From Vanessa cardui (Eukaryota; Arthropoda; Insecta; Lepidoptera; Nymphalidae): DNA of 64,000 nt. The notes beneath the pieces are model-generated. The model was not told the origin of the DNA and did not search any database. It worked only from the letters and a program-made list of their open reading frames with translations. Shown piece by piece: positions 1 to 10,838 of this stretch. The stretch is from contig NC_061153.1 of assembly GCF_905220365.1 (NCBI RefSeq), positions 13,755,299 to 13,819,298 of the forward strand, written 5' to 3'. Positions within the stretch are counted from its first letter, which is position 1. Every line of letters starts with the position of its first letter. Position numbers and translations under genes: made by a program.

Positions 1-2282
1 ATAATAAAAGTACATTCGCTTTGACACATCTTACATTGGGAGTAGTGAATTTAATACATTTTGTCTTTTTACTATTTAACATTAAATTATTGACACTAAA
101 CCAATGTACTATTTCCGAGAGAGCATTGTTCACATCGTCATACATTAAAAGACGTCTTTTTATTTTAAAAATTAATGAAGTATCGTCAGCAAACAATACT
201 ATCTCGAGTTTATCACCTAAGAGATGTGGTAGGTCATTTAGATAAACCAGGAAGAGAAATGGACCAAGAATTGATCCTTGAGGGACCCCCACAGTAACCT
301 GAGCCCCGGGAGATCTCTTTCCATTTATATCAACCCTCTGAATCCGATTGCTCAGATACGAAATCAGAAGATTGAGTGCAGTGTCCCTGACTCCATAATG
401 TCGTAGCTTCCTGACCAAAGTTTCGTGTTGCACACAGTCAAAGGCCTTAGATAAATCACAAAAAATCCCCAAGGCATCCTGTGACTCCTCCCAGGCCCTG
501 TAGATATTATTTATGAGCTCAACACCAGCGTCAGTTGTCGAGCGACCCCTTGTAAATCCAAATTGTTTCTTGTGTAGCAACTTGTTCTTGTTAAAATGTA
601 ATAATTTTTTAAAGATCTTGCTAAGAGTTGGTAGTACAGAGATGGGTCTATAATTATTGGGGTCTGATGTACTACCTGACTTAAATATTGGTATTACTTT
701 ACTATGTTTCATGAGGTCAGGAAACACGCCACTAAGAACACAATTATTGAATATATTGACAAGGTAGGGTGCGATTACATCAATTATTGAATTGACTACT
801 TTAACAGAGAACCCCCATAGATCGGCAGTTTTTTTAACATCTAGCGATCTGAAAGAACTTATGATGTCATTTACACCTACTGTATTAAATTTATAACTTA
901 TATTACATTCTTTTACATTGTTTTTTAATAATGATTCAGCAACGGTGGGAGAGGGATTTAATGAGCTAGTAGTCGAAAAAGGAATGTCAGCAAAAAAATT
1001 TTCAAAAATAATTGCAACATCCCGATCTGAGGAAAATAAATTATTATCAATAGATAAACTAATGTCGGAGATGTTATTTTTGACTCTTCCAGTTTCGCAA
1101 TTAATCATTTTCCATGTCATTTTAATTTTATCAGGAGCGTCAATAATTTTTTTTTTATATGTAATGATTTGGCTGTATGACATACACGTTTGAATAGTTT
1201 AGAGTAGGCACTAACATAACTAATAAATGAAAATGACCGATTGTATGATCTTTCACTATAAAGCTCATACAACCTTTGCCTACTCTTGTGAATTCCGACA
1301 GTCGCCCAATCATTAAACTTAAGAAAATTCCTAGAACTGACTGTCTTAGGAGTAAATATGGCATTAAATTCTGTTTTTATTAAATTAAAAAAATTGTTAT
1401 AAAGCTGATTAGAATTATTATTTAATTGTAAATATGAGAGCTTTGCCATGATATTACTTCTGAACTTCTCAAATCGGTACAAATTGATAGGAACAAATGT
1501 CTGTTTTAAACCCTTAGTATTATTTTTTATTTGCAAATTGAATGAAGCCAACTGTCCACAATGATCTGAATTTAACATATTTATAATACATTTATGTTTT
1601 GGAACACAATTGGTAAATATGTTGTCAATACATGTTGCAGTGGATTCAGTGATTCTAGTTGTTTCTAGGAACAAGTTAGATAGATAGATAGATACTTTAT
1701 TGCACACAAAAAGCAAAAGATACAGTGTACATAACATTACAAGAACATAAAAAAAAGAGAAGCGTGCAAAGGCGAAATGCACTTTCTAATATTATCTCAA
1801 ATGCTTCATATAACCCACTAGGAGGTCTGTATACGCATACAACAATGACATGCTCAAGCTCTGCACAGGCTATTTCAATAGTCTGCTCAATAGAAAGGCT
1901 CACAACATCCTTACGTTCAAAATAAATTAAATTTTAAATTTTTATTAATAAGTATTAATGAGCCACCGCGTATAGCTTTTTTTCTACTGAACAGACTAGC
2001 CATCTGGTGACCACTGAAGTTAAACATAAACTGATAATTTACAAGCCAGTGTTCTGTAAAACATAAAATATCAATGGCATTGCTGTTTATGAATAACTCA
2101 ATCTCTAAATCTTTTCCTAGCATTCCTTGAATGTTTTGGTGCACCAGGTTTACAAGTTTACTATTATTATTATTTTGTTTATTTCTAAAATTAAAATTTA
2201 GGCATTTATCTAATGATGAATTTCTTTTAGGTAAATTAATACTACTTGAGCCAGAGACTACCTCTATTGTCTTAAGATTCAA
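1..2282 (-). pseudogene. Non-LTR ORF2: endonuclease plus reverse transcriptase (broken)
   Basis: This ORF would nick target DNA and prime reverse transcription of the element RNA. Endonuclease motifs are visible: HQNIQGM near 2115-2140, a FTEHWL block, CVYRPPSG near 1815-1840, and NSDHCG near 1550-1570. The reverse transcriptase follows to the left, with GVPQGSILGP near 260-290, YLNDL, and the catalytic FADDT near 181-200. The endonuclease is interrupted around 1676-1778 by a short foreign tail, and the frame changes several times. The C-terminus and 3' UTR lie outside the window. Confidence 0.8.
1676..1778 (-). repeat. Nested 3' tail of another non-LTR element with GATA-repeat end
   Basis: On the minus strand this reads as a short A-rich stretch, a polyadenylation-like GTGTGCAATAAAGT and then a TATC repeat. 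It breaks the endonuclease frame, with recognisable endonuclease sequence on both sides. This is the usual look of a heavily 5'-truncated non-LTR copy. No clear target-site duplication was seen. Confidence 0.5.
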
Positions 2283-2590
2283 TTTAAATTATTTGGAGCA
2301 CATTCCAAACTATTAATTTTTAATGTTTTATTGCACTGGTCGCAGAAGCAGTGGTCTGGTCAACCAAGAAATTGGTTGGTTTTGTAAAAATATAATAATA
2401 CAGCAGATTTGCTATTTGTCTCTTATAGAAATTTGATAGGTTATACCTATCATTAGTCAAAATACATGATTTAAATTTCAATATATTATTTATGTCAATT
2501 AAATTCATTTTAGAATTATTGTTTTAAATATTTACATAATTATTATGACACATTGTATACAATGAAAAACAAAACGTTCAACCCACTTTC

Positions 2591-4290
2591 TCAGAACCGG
2601 GCGGATGGCCGCCACGAGCTCCCCGCCGGCATCCGGAACTCGTAGTCGTACTTCCCACCTAGACGTAGTCGTACTTTCCACCAAGACGCCGCCTGATGGA
2701 GCATCAGGCGGCGTCTTGCCTCCTCCCTCCACTGTTGGATTAGGGGTGGGTTGCCATCTGCTCTTGCCGCCTTGACCCGCCAGTAGACGCTCGAGTTGAT
2801 CTCGGCCTCGAGGTCCCATGGCGGGCTTGCGGACAGCAGACAGGCTGCGGTGTAGGACACCGTACGATACGCCCGAGCCTTTCTGAGCGCCATCACCCGC
2901 TGCGGATGTCGCAGCGAAGCGACGTTGCGGGCGCTCAGCGCGTCCGCCCATATCGGCGCACCGTACAGCGCCATCGAGCGCACCACTCCGATGTAAAGGC
3001 GTCTCGCTGGATTACCTGGCCCTCCAATGTTGGGCAAAATGCGCCCGAGCGCTCCGGCTGCAGCCACCAGTCTCGGGGCCAAGCGCCGGAAGTGCTCCTC
3101 GAACTTCCACCTGCCATCGAGGACGAGTCCCAGGTACTTCATCGTCGACCCGATGGTGATGGAAGTTCCGCCGATGGTTATCACCGCTCCCTGAGGTGGC
3201 GCGGTCCGAGGTCCATGAAAAACAAGAACCTCGGATTTGTGCAAGGCCACCTCGAGGCCCAGAGCGCGGATGCGGTGGACTGCACGCGCCACTCCGGCCG
3301 TGGCGAGATAGGTCGCCTCGTGATGGGTTTTACCGCGGGCCGACACGAGGGTGTCGTCGGCGTAACACGTCACGCTGACCCCCTGCAGAGTGGCCCCGCG
3401 TAGCACCGAGTCGTACCCGATGTTCCACAGCAGCGGACCCAAAACAGAGCCCTGTGGAACACCGCACGTCATCCTCCTCCTTCCCCATCCCTCCTTTGTC
3501 GGGTAAGCGACTGCTCTGCCCGCGAAATAGTCGGCGATGATCTGCCGATGGTATGGGGGCACTCTATGGTACCGCAAGGCCTCCATTACCGTCTCCCAGG
3601 GCAAGGTGTTGAAAGCGTTGGAAATATCCAAAGACACGGCTATCAGTACCCACCCCGAGAGACTTCCTGCTCTGCGAGATCCCTCAAGCTCGCGATAGCG
3701 TCGAGGGTCGAGCGACCTGGGCGGAAGCCGAACTGGCGATCGCTCAGTCCCGGCTCCATGCTTGCGACAAGGCGGGCTGCAATAATGCGCTCAAAAAGTT
3801 TGCTCGCCTCGTCCAGCACCACTATAGGGCGGTAGGCCGACGGCTGATCGGGCGGTCGTCCGTCCTTGCGGATGAGGACGAGCCTACCCGTTTTCCACTT
3901 GTCGGGGAACCTACCCTGCGCCAGACACTCGGAGAAGAGGTGCCTGACGCTCTCGCCCATCTCGCCAAGAGCTATGGCTAGAGCACGCCCTGGAATGCCG
4001 TCGGGCCCTGGGGCTGTCCTTTTAGACCCGAGCTTGACGACAGCAGCGCATAATTCCGCCTTGGCAACGGGGGACGCCTGATCGAGTTGGTCATGATCGT
4101 TGAGAGGCGCCATCGAAGGTGGTATAAATTCTCCCCGCTCCGGAAAGAGAGCACCGACGACACTCTCCATGATGTCTGACTGAAGGGTGCTGGTGAGTGG
4201 AGGAGCCCAGGGTCGGAGTTTCTGCCTCACCATCCGGTACGGTCTGCCCCACGGATCGGCGTCGAAGGTCGCCAGCCATTCGAGTCATGC
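2591..4290 (-). pseudogene. R1-clade reverse transcriptase domain (frameshifted)
   Basis: Reverse transcriptase of an R1-type ORF2. Reading leftwards: a fingers region with TAPGPDGIPG near 3985-4020, FGFRPGRST, SLDISNAFNTLPWE near 3600-3640, CGVPQGSVLGPLLWN near 3430-3480, the catalytic YADDT near 3345-3370, and a thumb region. A frameshift near 3640 separates the two halves (3643-4233 and 2591-3637). A short duplicated CGTAGTCGTACTT stretch near 2640-2680 sits in the C-terminal part. Confidence 0.85.
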
Positions 4291-4542
4291 CTCCTCCTTA
4301 GCACGGGATATGGCTTTCTGCAGGGTGACGCAGGCTTCTCTGTAGGCGGTGTAAAGGGCCGCCTCCAGATTGTGGTCACGGACTCTTCTTCTGCTGCACC
4401 GTGCGTACTCCGGCCGCCACCAGTATACTCTATACAGGAGCGGTTTGGCCCGCGGCATCGCAGCGTCGCAGACGCGGGACAGGGCACAGCCGAGTCGATC
4501 AGCCTCTCAGTCGACTTGCACCACAGAGTCAGGAGCGGTCAC

Positions 4543-5050
4543 CTAGCTTTCGACGATCGCCGCCTCTTTTACCAACTGGCTATCGAGACGACTTAGCTTC
4601 CAGCGAGGGCCACTCGACTGACCGACAGTAGCATGGGCGGAAACGGGAACCGCGGAGACATCAAACCGGATGTATCGGTGGTCCGATAGTGTCTCCACCT
4701 CCGTCTCCACCCTCCAGCCTCGAACACGGCGGGCTAGGGCGTTGGACGCAAACGTGATGTCGACGATCGACTCGCCCTGTTGCCGCACGCACGTGCTCGC
4801 CGATCCGCTGTTCATGGGGGTGAGTCCCAGCGACACAACCCACTCCTCCAACGCCTCGCCCCTGAAATCCGTCACAGGGGAACCCCAAGCCGTTGATGGT
4901 ATTGAAGTCCCCCGCGACTAACACAGAGGTTGGCGAAGCCTGTCCCACCAGAGCGCCGACCTCCACCAGAAGTCGCTCGAACTCGGCGAGGGTTCAGTTA
5001 GGCGAGGCGTAAACGCCGATGATCGCCACACCACCGACGACGGCGAGAAC
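4543..5050 (-). pseudogene. R1-clade APE endonuclease domain (truncated)
   Basis: Minus-strand endonuclease with GVYASPN near 4990-5015, VAGDFNTINGLG near 4890-4930, and DITFAS plus LSDHRYI near 4670-4760, the usual order of R1/Jockey endonuclease motifs. The frame shifts near 4880. The N-terminal part before GVYASPN is missing, cut by the junction with the poly(T) of copy 2. It belongs to the same ORF2 as the reverse transcriptase to its left. Confidence 0.8.
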
Positions 5051-5058
5051 CTAACCTT

Positions 5059-5165
5059 TTTTTTTTTTTTTCGGTTGGAAAATCCTCATGGACATCCTCC
5101 GCCCTCGGGGAAGAGCGAAGGGGACTGTCAGACTCCTACTGACTAAAAACCAACCCGTGTCCCGG
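5059..5165 (-). other. R1-clade 3' UTR and poly(A)
   Basis: The minus strand carries GTCAGTAGGAGTCTGACAG followed by a GC-rich stretch and AGGATTTTCC before an A run. This matches, from memory, the 3' UTR style of abundant lepidopteran R1-type elements. It is joined directly to the reverse transcriptase after FHGPR, so the ORF2 C-terminus including its CCHC motif is missing. Confidence 0.65.
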
Positions 5166-5767
5166 GAGGCGGCTTCATCCTCGGCCCGTGAAAACACAGG
5201 GCGTCCGACTTGTGCAATGCCACCTCCAAGCCCAGCCGGCAAATCCTTCCCACGGCATGCGCGACACCAGCAGTCGCGCGTATGGCCGCCTGCCGGTACG
5301 TCTTTCCACGTGCTGTAACCAGCGTGTCGTCGGCGTAACAAGTGACGCCGACGCCATGGATGAACGCACCGCGCAGGGCCCAGTCGTACCCCACGTTCCA
5401 CAGGAGTGGACCCAAAACGGAACCCTGTGGAACGCCGCACGACGTCTCTCGACGACCCCAGCTCTCTCGACCCGGGTACACGACAAGTAGGCCGCGACCA
5501 CGCGTTGGAGGTAGCGCGGCATTCCGTGGTACCGGAGTGCTTCACGGATGGTACTCCAGGGCAAGGTGTTGAAAGCGTTGGCGATGTCGAGCGACACCGC
5601 CAAGACCACCTCACCCCGGGCGACTGCCTCCTCCGCGAGGGCCTTCACGCGCATGATCGCGTCCACCGTCAAACGCCCCTGGCGGAAGGCGAATTGGTTC
5701 TCCGCCAAATCCGGCCCCACCCTAGTCATGTGCTGAACGAGGCGACTGGCGATGACACGCTCGAAGA
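5143..5767 (-). pseudogene. R1-clade reverse transcriptase fragment
   Basis: Central reverse transcriptase motifs spread over several frames: NQFAFRQGRLTVDAI, SLDIANAFNTLPW, CGVPQGSVLGPLLWN near 5400-5440 and YADDTLV near 5325-5345. It diverges clearly from copies 1 and 3, so it is a different R1-clade family or lineage. The right end is an artificial join to ORF1 sequence at about 5768. Confidence 0.8.
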
Positions 5768-5775
5768 TCTTACAC

Positions 5776-7565
5776 TTACATCTTACAGGTGCCAGCCTTG
5801 TGGCCGGGCTGACCGCAGCGGTAACATAATTGGCTGCGGTCAACCTCAGCGATGCACCGTGCCCCCGCGTGTCCACCCTCCAGACACCGGTAGCACCGGA
5901 AAGGCCTCGGCGGTAGGAGCGTGACCTGTGCCGAGACCCACCCCACTAGGAGTCTGCTGTCCCTTAGTTTCCTGGCCGCCGCTAAGGGACAGCTCACGTG
6001 GGTAGTCAAGAGTCCGGAGACCCCCCGATGTATCGCGCCCGCCTTGACCTAATCAGGCGGGCATCCTCCGGTCTTGGAGATGGCGGCGACGACCTCCTCT
6101 GTCGTCGCAGAGTCATCCAGGCCTGAAATGCGCAAAACCGCGCATTTAGTAGGCCTGGACACTCGGACGTCGTCCGACCCTAGTGACGCCCTGAGTTTTT
6201 CCGCTAGGGCGTCAGCTTTGGGACCACTCGTGGCCCCCGAGACCTCCAGCAATCGGCCTCCGGTGGCAATCGTTTTGCACCGGAGGCCCGTTATGCCGAG
6301 ATCAGTCAGTGAGATCAGGTCAGCGCTTGGCCGCCGCGACTCCCTCCTCCTTTTTCTGGGCCTCTTTTTTGGCCCGCTGGCGCGCCTTCTTCTTTTTCTT
6401 GGCGTCGCCCGCAACCTTCCACTCCGCCTCGGGTGTTGAAGGGGGGTTGCGCGACGCGGGTCTGTCTCCTTGTTTCGGTTTCGGTTGGGTGGCTTGGGGT
6501 GCCACGGGTTGAGCCGCACTCGCCTTTTTGGCCACCTTCCCTTTCCCTTTCTTAGCAGCAGCCGTTTGTGCCGGTTGGGTGGCACGGGGCGCTGCGGCTT
6601 TAGCCGCATATGTCGGCGCCGGTGCGCTGCGCTGGTCTGCAGCTACGGGGGGACGTAAAATCCTCCCCTCGAGCACCGTGAAGCGGGCGTTGAAACTCGC
6701 CATCTCCTTACGGATCAGGCGAGCCAACTCCGTCTCCTGCGACGACTGCTGCTGTTGTGTCTGCGGTTGTGGCGTGGCGTCAGGCGTGGCGCTCAGAAGG
6801 CCCACCTCCCGCCTGAGGTGTTCCCGGCGGAAGTTGGCCATCTCGGCTTTGAGCTCGAGGTGCTCTTTTCTGAGCGCCTCCACCTGTGCTGCGAGCCTGG
6901 TGTTCTGGGCTCGCAGCAGCGCCGTCTCCTCCGTGTCAGTGCGGATAAGCAGCACCTGGGCGCACTCCAGAATCGAGGCCGTAGCCTCTTTTAGCGCCTT
7001 CTGGCTGCAGCCGCTAAGGCCCTTGGAGACCTTGCACACCCTTTTTATTGCCGCAACCGCGTCCGTCATCCTCCGGTTGAGGTCGGAGGCAGGTAGCTCG
7101 TCTGCCTCGACCCCTAAGGCAGCAGAGTCTGACGACTCCGACCGAGGAGTGGCTCTCCCTTCCACCACCCTTTTGGTCAGAGCCGCGATCTGCCGCTCGT
7201 CTTCGACTAGTTTTTGCAGCCTTCGTCGCAGCCGCGGCCTCACGTCTTGATAGACCGATACCGGCATATTTGCCGGTAGTAGTCGGTCTACCTTTTCTGG
7301 TTGCTGTTTCGCTGCGAGCAGAGTCCGGCCCAGAATCCGGGACATCTCTCGCGCGTTTCCGTGAGCGCTTCGAGTTGGCACTCACCGCGCTCGCCATACT
7401 CATCCGACTGGATGCGCTGTCGGCGTCCGACAGCTCACCCAGTCGCTCCAATCTAACCACAGGTACCCTCGTCGTTGGCAAATCATAATCAGTTGTGGTC
7501 GCGGTAAAGTCGTTTGAAAGAATCCATCTGGCATCTTTGTCCCCTCCAGATTCGATGGGACGGTC
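5776..7565 (-). pseudogene. R1-clade ORF1 (Gag-like) with two CCHC zinc knuckles
   Basis: Nucleic-acid-binding ORF1 protein. The ORF covers a Ser/Arg-rich N-terminus (near 7400-7480), a coiled-coil Leu/Glu/Arg region (about 6800-7000), an Ala/Lys/Pro-rich linker with repeated KKKKKARQRAKKEAQKK-type basic runs (6320-6560), a region with VSRPTKCAVLRISGL typical of R1-clade Gag, and two zinc knuckles, CYRCLEGGHAGARC and CYRCGQPGHKAGTC (5776-5870). Small frameshifts separate 7014-7481, 6320-7381, 6049-6609 and 5776-6009. Its first codons lie on the other side of the nested element, at 8108-8175. Confidence 0.8.
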
Positions 7566-8107
7566 CGATCAAAATCAAAATCAAAATCAAAATAAACTTT
7601 ATTCAAGTAGGCTTTTATAAGCACTTTTGAATCGTCATTTTACAATTAAGTGAAGCTACCACCGGTTCGGAAAGTAGATTCTACCGAGAAGAACCGGCAA
7701 GAAACTCAGTAGTTACTCTTTTTTAACATTTAAAAAATACAACGTCATGTTAATTAAATACAATTATTTCAATTAATGTATCCTGCTTGGAAGTCAACAG
7801 GTATTAACTCCACGCTTTTTTATCATCTACAAAATCTTGTATCGAATAGTATGCTTTTTCTACCAATGTATTTTTAACAAACGATTTGAATTTACTAAAC
7901 GGCAAAGTTAAAAATTTCTGCGGAATTTTATTATAGAAACGGATACCTTGCCCCAAGAAGGATCCATTGACTTTGCGGAGTCGGAAACTTGGCGTTATAA
8001 GTTTATCCTTACTTCTAGTGCATATACAATGATTATCACTGATTTTATCAAAGTGATCAATGTTACTGTGAATATACATGATATTGTTGTAAATATATTG
8101 CGTCCGT
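7566..8107 (-). mobile_element. 5'-truncated Jockey-type non-LTR copy nested in R1 ORF1
   Basis: On the minus strand it encodes the C-terminal tail of a Jockey/CR1-type ORF2 (HCICTRSKDKLITPSFRLRK ... AYYSIQDF) and ends in a 3' UTR with CCGGTTCGGAA and a TTTTGA repeat tail at 7566-7590. It interrupts R1 ORF1: the codons before it end in PPHGSR and after it resume at DGPIESGG. Flanking GTCCGAT and GTCCGTGAT look like an imperfect target-site duplication. Close relatives are at 18849-19505 and 40252-40333. Confidence 0.8.
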
Positions 8108-8345
8108 GATCCGTGAGGCGGATCGGAGGGGGACTGAAACCCCCCTGGAGATATATTTTTATCGGATGCACTCATTTTTAGTTTGTTTGCCGGGGCTGCC
8201 GGCGAAGAAGAATAAAAGAATAAAAAAGAAGAAAGAATAAAGGAAGAAGCAAGAAGGAAAAGGAAATGCAGTCGGGACCGAACTACCCTCCGGCCATGCA
8301 TCCCATCGCGCTGCGTAGCCACTTGGGATTCGGGGTAATTTTTTA
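8108..8345 (-). pseudogene. R1 copy 2: 5' UTR and first codons of ORF1
   Basis: An ATG at 8175 on the minus strand opens MSASDKNISPGGFQ and continues to PPHGSR, where the Jockey-type copy is inserted. Upstream is a purine-rich 5' UTR (8180-8345). The match of frame and composition with the ORF1 segment on the far side of the nested element supports one original ORF1. Confidence 0.6.
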
Positions 8346-8655
8346 TCGAGGTTGTCTTCCTCAAAACAAAAAAATTAAATTTACAAAAATTTACAAATCC
8401 TACATTAAAATACAAATAAAATAAAATATTTATAACCTACCTAATAATTATAAAACTAATTAATATATATTTACAAACTATATCTACACTCCTTCCTTGC
8501 CACGGGGCCGCGCACACAGTCCACTCTAAAAACAGAGAAAGACCGGGAGCGACCCGTGGCATGCCCTCCGCGTCAGTCTTAGCCGTGGCCGGCGAGCAAG
8601 CTCAAGCCGGCCCCGTTGCCCAGGGTGCGCCACGAGGAGGCGACTGACATGCACC
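8346..8655. other. Spacer: AT-rich stretch then GC-rich unassigned sequence
   Basis: 8346-8490 is AT-rich with no ORF or motif I recognise. 8490-8655 is GC-rich and probably belongs to an R1-clade UTR, but it has no coding evidence. It ends in GCGAGAACC directly before the poly(T) of copy 3. The same GCGAGAACC precedes the poly(T) of copy 2 at 5045-5053. Confidence 0.3.
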
Positions 8656-8842
8656 CTGCGAGAACCTTTTTTTTTTTTTGTTTTACGAGGAGGAAAGGCA
8701 TTTACGCCTCCCGCCCGGCCGGGGGACCGGGAGGGGTATGTGGGATTCGACCGGGGCCATAAGGGCCCCGTGCCAGGGTAGAAGGCCCTGTCCTACCCAC
8801 TAAAACCTCCTCGGGTTTCCACCGTACCGCGTGATGGAGGGG

Positions 8843-10031
8843 CTACGGGAACGCTAAAGCATACTTCCGCGGCCCGCCCCTCGGCGACCGCCGTGAGGCG
8901 GTCAAATCTTTGAATGCGCGCCTAAGGGCGCGCCTTCCTCCGTTGCCTCCGTCCCGTAAACGTGACGGACGGTGAACAGGGCTGCGCGAGGCTCCGCCCA
9001 GGCTGGGCACTCTACGGGCGTGTGCTTGGCCGTGTCCACGGCTTCGTTGCCACAGTGGTGGCACGTCGTTGCGGGCTCTCTGCCGACCACGTTGCAAAGA
9101 TATTTTCCAAAACACCCGTGGCCGGTCAGGAGCTGCGTCAGATGGTAAGAGAGCGGGCCGTGTTTGCGCTCGACCCACTCTCTCAGAACACGCTCGAGTT
9201 GATCTCGGCCTCGAGGTCCCATGGCGGGCTTCCGGACAGCAAGCCGGCCGCGGTGTATGACACCGTCCGGTACGCCCGAGCCGCCCTGAGCGCCATCGCC
9301 CGCTGCGGACGTCGCAGAGAGGCGACGTTGCGAGCACTCAGAGCGTCCGCCCATATTGGCGCACCGTAGAGTGCCATCGAGCGCACCAAGCCGGAGTACA
9401 ACCGCCTGCAGGAACCACCCGGCCCTCCAACGTTGGGCAATATGCGCCCTAGCGCTCCGGCTGCAGCCACCAGTCTCGGGGCCAAGCGCCGGAAGTGCTC
9501 CTCGAACTTCCACCTGCCATCGAGGACGAGTCCCAGGTACTTCATCGTCGACCCGATGGGGATGGAAGTTTCGCCGATTGTCAGTACCATGCCCGGAGGT
9601 GGCGCGTTCCGAGGACCATGAAAAGCAAGGGCCTCGGACTTGTGCAAGGCCACCTCGAGGCCCAGAGCACGGATGCGATGAACCACGTGCACGACGCCAG
9701 CTGTGGCGAGGTAAGCCGCCTCCCGGTGGGTACTGCCGCGGGCCGACACGAGGGTGTCGTCAGCGTAGCAGGTCACGCTGACCCCCCGCAACGTGGCTCC
9801 GCGCAGCACCCAATCGTACCCGATGTTCCACAGGAGAGGACCCAGTACAGAGCCCTGTGGAACACCGCACGACATCTGTCTCCTCTTGATACCGTCTCTA
9901 GTCGGGTATACCACGGCACGTCCTGTGAGGTAATCGCCAATTAGACGCCGCAGGTACCACGGTACGTTATGGTACCTCAGCGCTTCCTTGACGACTTCCC
10001 AGGGCAGGGAGTTGAAGGCGTTGGATATGTC
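8843..10031 (-). pseudogene. R1 copy 3 reverse transcriptase, C-terminal two thirds with CCHC
   Basis: Contains SISNAFNSLPWEV (near 9995-10035), CGVPQGSVLGPLLWN, YADDTLVSARG (near 9745-9780), a thumb region almost identical to copy 1, and a C-terminal CHHCGNEAVDTAKHTPVEC (near 9035-9095), the Cys-His motif typical of R1/I-type ORF2 ends. There is a deletion plus frame change near 9183 (EINSSVF directly followed by REWVERK), removing the segment that copy 1 still has there. Confidence 0.85.
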
Positions 10032-10834
10032 GTATATTGACGGATTGGCGAGTAGACTGAGTTCTGCGGCATTCGCTGTCAAAAAAATTAGATTATGTAC
10101 CGATGTTGATACGGCTCGCTTAGTATAATTCAGCTACTTTCATAGTATAATGTCATACGGTATTGTGCTGTGGGGCAATGCAGCCGCTATCCATACCATA
10201 TTTGTGCTACAGAAGAGGGCTATTCGCGCAATCTACAACCTAGGAGCTAAAGAATCGTTAAGGAATAAATTTAAAGAAATCAAGATATTGACTGTTGCTT
10301 CTCAATATATATTCTCTAATGTTATGTATGTACGAAAAAATATTAATGATTTCATGAGAAAATGTGATACTCATAACATTGGTACAAGGAACAAACACAA
10401 ACTTGTTACTCCTGTTACTCGACTACATAGAGTCAGTAACTCCTTTGTGGGGATTGTGGGGAACTCCAATGTATACGGTTTTACAACAGGATCCCAGAAA
10501 GCGTTCAAAATGCCTCTGTTGCCAAATTTAAAAAAATTATTAAGGAACGCTTGTGTGCAAAAGGTTATTATACAATTAATGAGTTTATGATCGATAGCAC
10601 ACCTTGGGAATGATACGATCGCCTCCTGGCTATTTCATCTCATATTAAATTGTTTATTTATATAATACATAAGACAAACAAAAAAAAAAAAAAAACCCGC
10701 TGAGTTTCTTTCGCCGGTTCTTCTCAGGTCAGGGTATTTTCTTTCCGAACCGGTGGTAGTGTTTCAATTGACCATCAATAAGAAAGTGTAATGCTTCTAT
10801 ATTGAATAAAGATATTTGAGTTTGAGTTTGAGTT
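10032..10834 (+). mobile_element. 5'-truncated Jockey-type non-LTR copy nested in R1 copy 3
   Basis: Plus-strand ORF2 C-terminal region (SYGIVLWGNAA near 10150, TVASQYIFSNVMY, NIGTRNKHKLVTP) followed by a 3' UTR with CCGGTTCTTCTC and a GAGTTT repeat tail at 10817-10834. It is flanked by TGTC at 10028-10031 and 10835-10838. Removing it restores the R1 reading AVSLDISNAFN, as in copy 1, so the boundaries are well defined. Confidence 0.85.
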
Positions 10835-10838
10835 TGTC

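Larger units (their letters stand above)
1..2510 (-). mobile_element. CR1/Jockey-superfamily non-LTR retrotransposon, cut by the left edge
   Basis: On the minus strand the segment encodes, from right to left, an APE-type endonuclease and then a reverse transcriptase that runs off the window at base 1. A short open stretch at 2290-2350 with Cys/His pairs (DHCFCDQCNKTL) lies just upstream of the endonuclease and may be the end of ORF1. Base composition is AT-rich, unlike the GC-rich R1-clade elements that begin at 2567. The element has frameshifts and a nested insertion, so it is not functional. The exact clade (CR1, L2 or Jockey) cannot be settled by eye. Confidence 0.8.
2567..5052 (-). mobile_element. 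R1-clade non-LTR retrotransposon, copy 1 (ORF2 fragment)
   Basis: GC-rich minus-strand segment carrying endonuclease (about 4540-5050) and reverse transcriptase (2591-4233) of the R1 clade. It is nearly identical in places to copy 3 (8.7-11.4 kb). At the right it starts inside the endonuclease, directly against the poly(T) that ends copy 2. At the left it stops within the conserved C-terminal WVER region, where copy 3 continues into a CCHC motif, so it is truncated at both ends. Confidence 0.85.
5053..8345 (-). mobile_element. R1-clade non-LTR retrotransposon, copy 2, internally deleted, with nested insertion
   Basis: Read on the minus strand: 5' UTR and ORF1 start (8108-8345), a nested Jockey-type copy (7566-8107), the rest of ORF1 (5776-7565), then an abrupt join near 5768 to the middle of a reverse transcriptase (5143-5767), then a 3' UTR and poly(A) at 5059-5072. 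The C-terminal part of ORF1, the endonuclease and the N-terminal reverse transcriptase are deleted. The poly(A) is followed by GGTTAGGTTCTCGCC. Confidence 0.8.

Noticed and set aside
2906..3403. 165-codon plus-strand ORF
   Set aside because: Antisense shadow of the R1 reverse transcriptase, whose catalytic motifs lie on the minus strand.
5047..5058. CCTAACC read as telomeric repeat, i.e. window at a chromosome end
   Set aside because: Only about one and a half units; no tandem TTAGG array anywhere in the window, so it was kept only as a possible target-site hint.
6528..7250. 240-codon plus-strand ORF
   Set aside because: Antisense shadow of the GC-rich R1 ORF1; Ser/Ala/Leu-rich composition typical of reverse frames.
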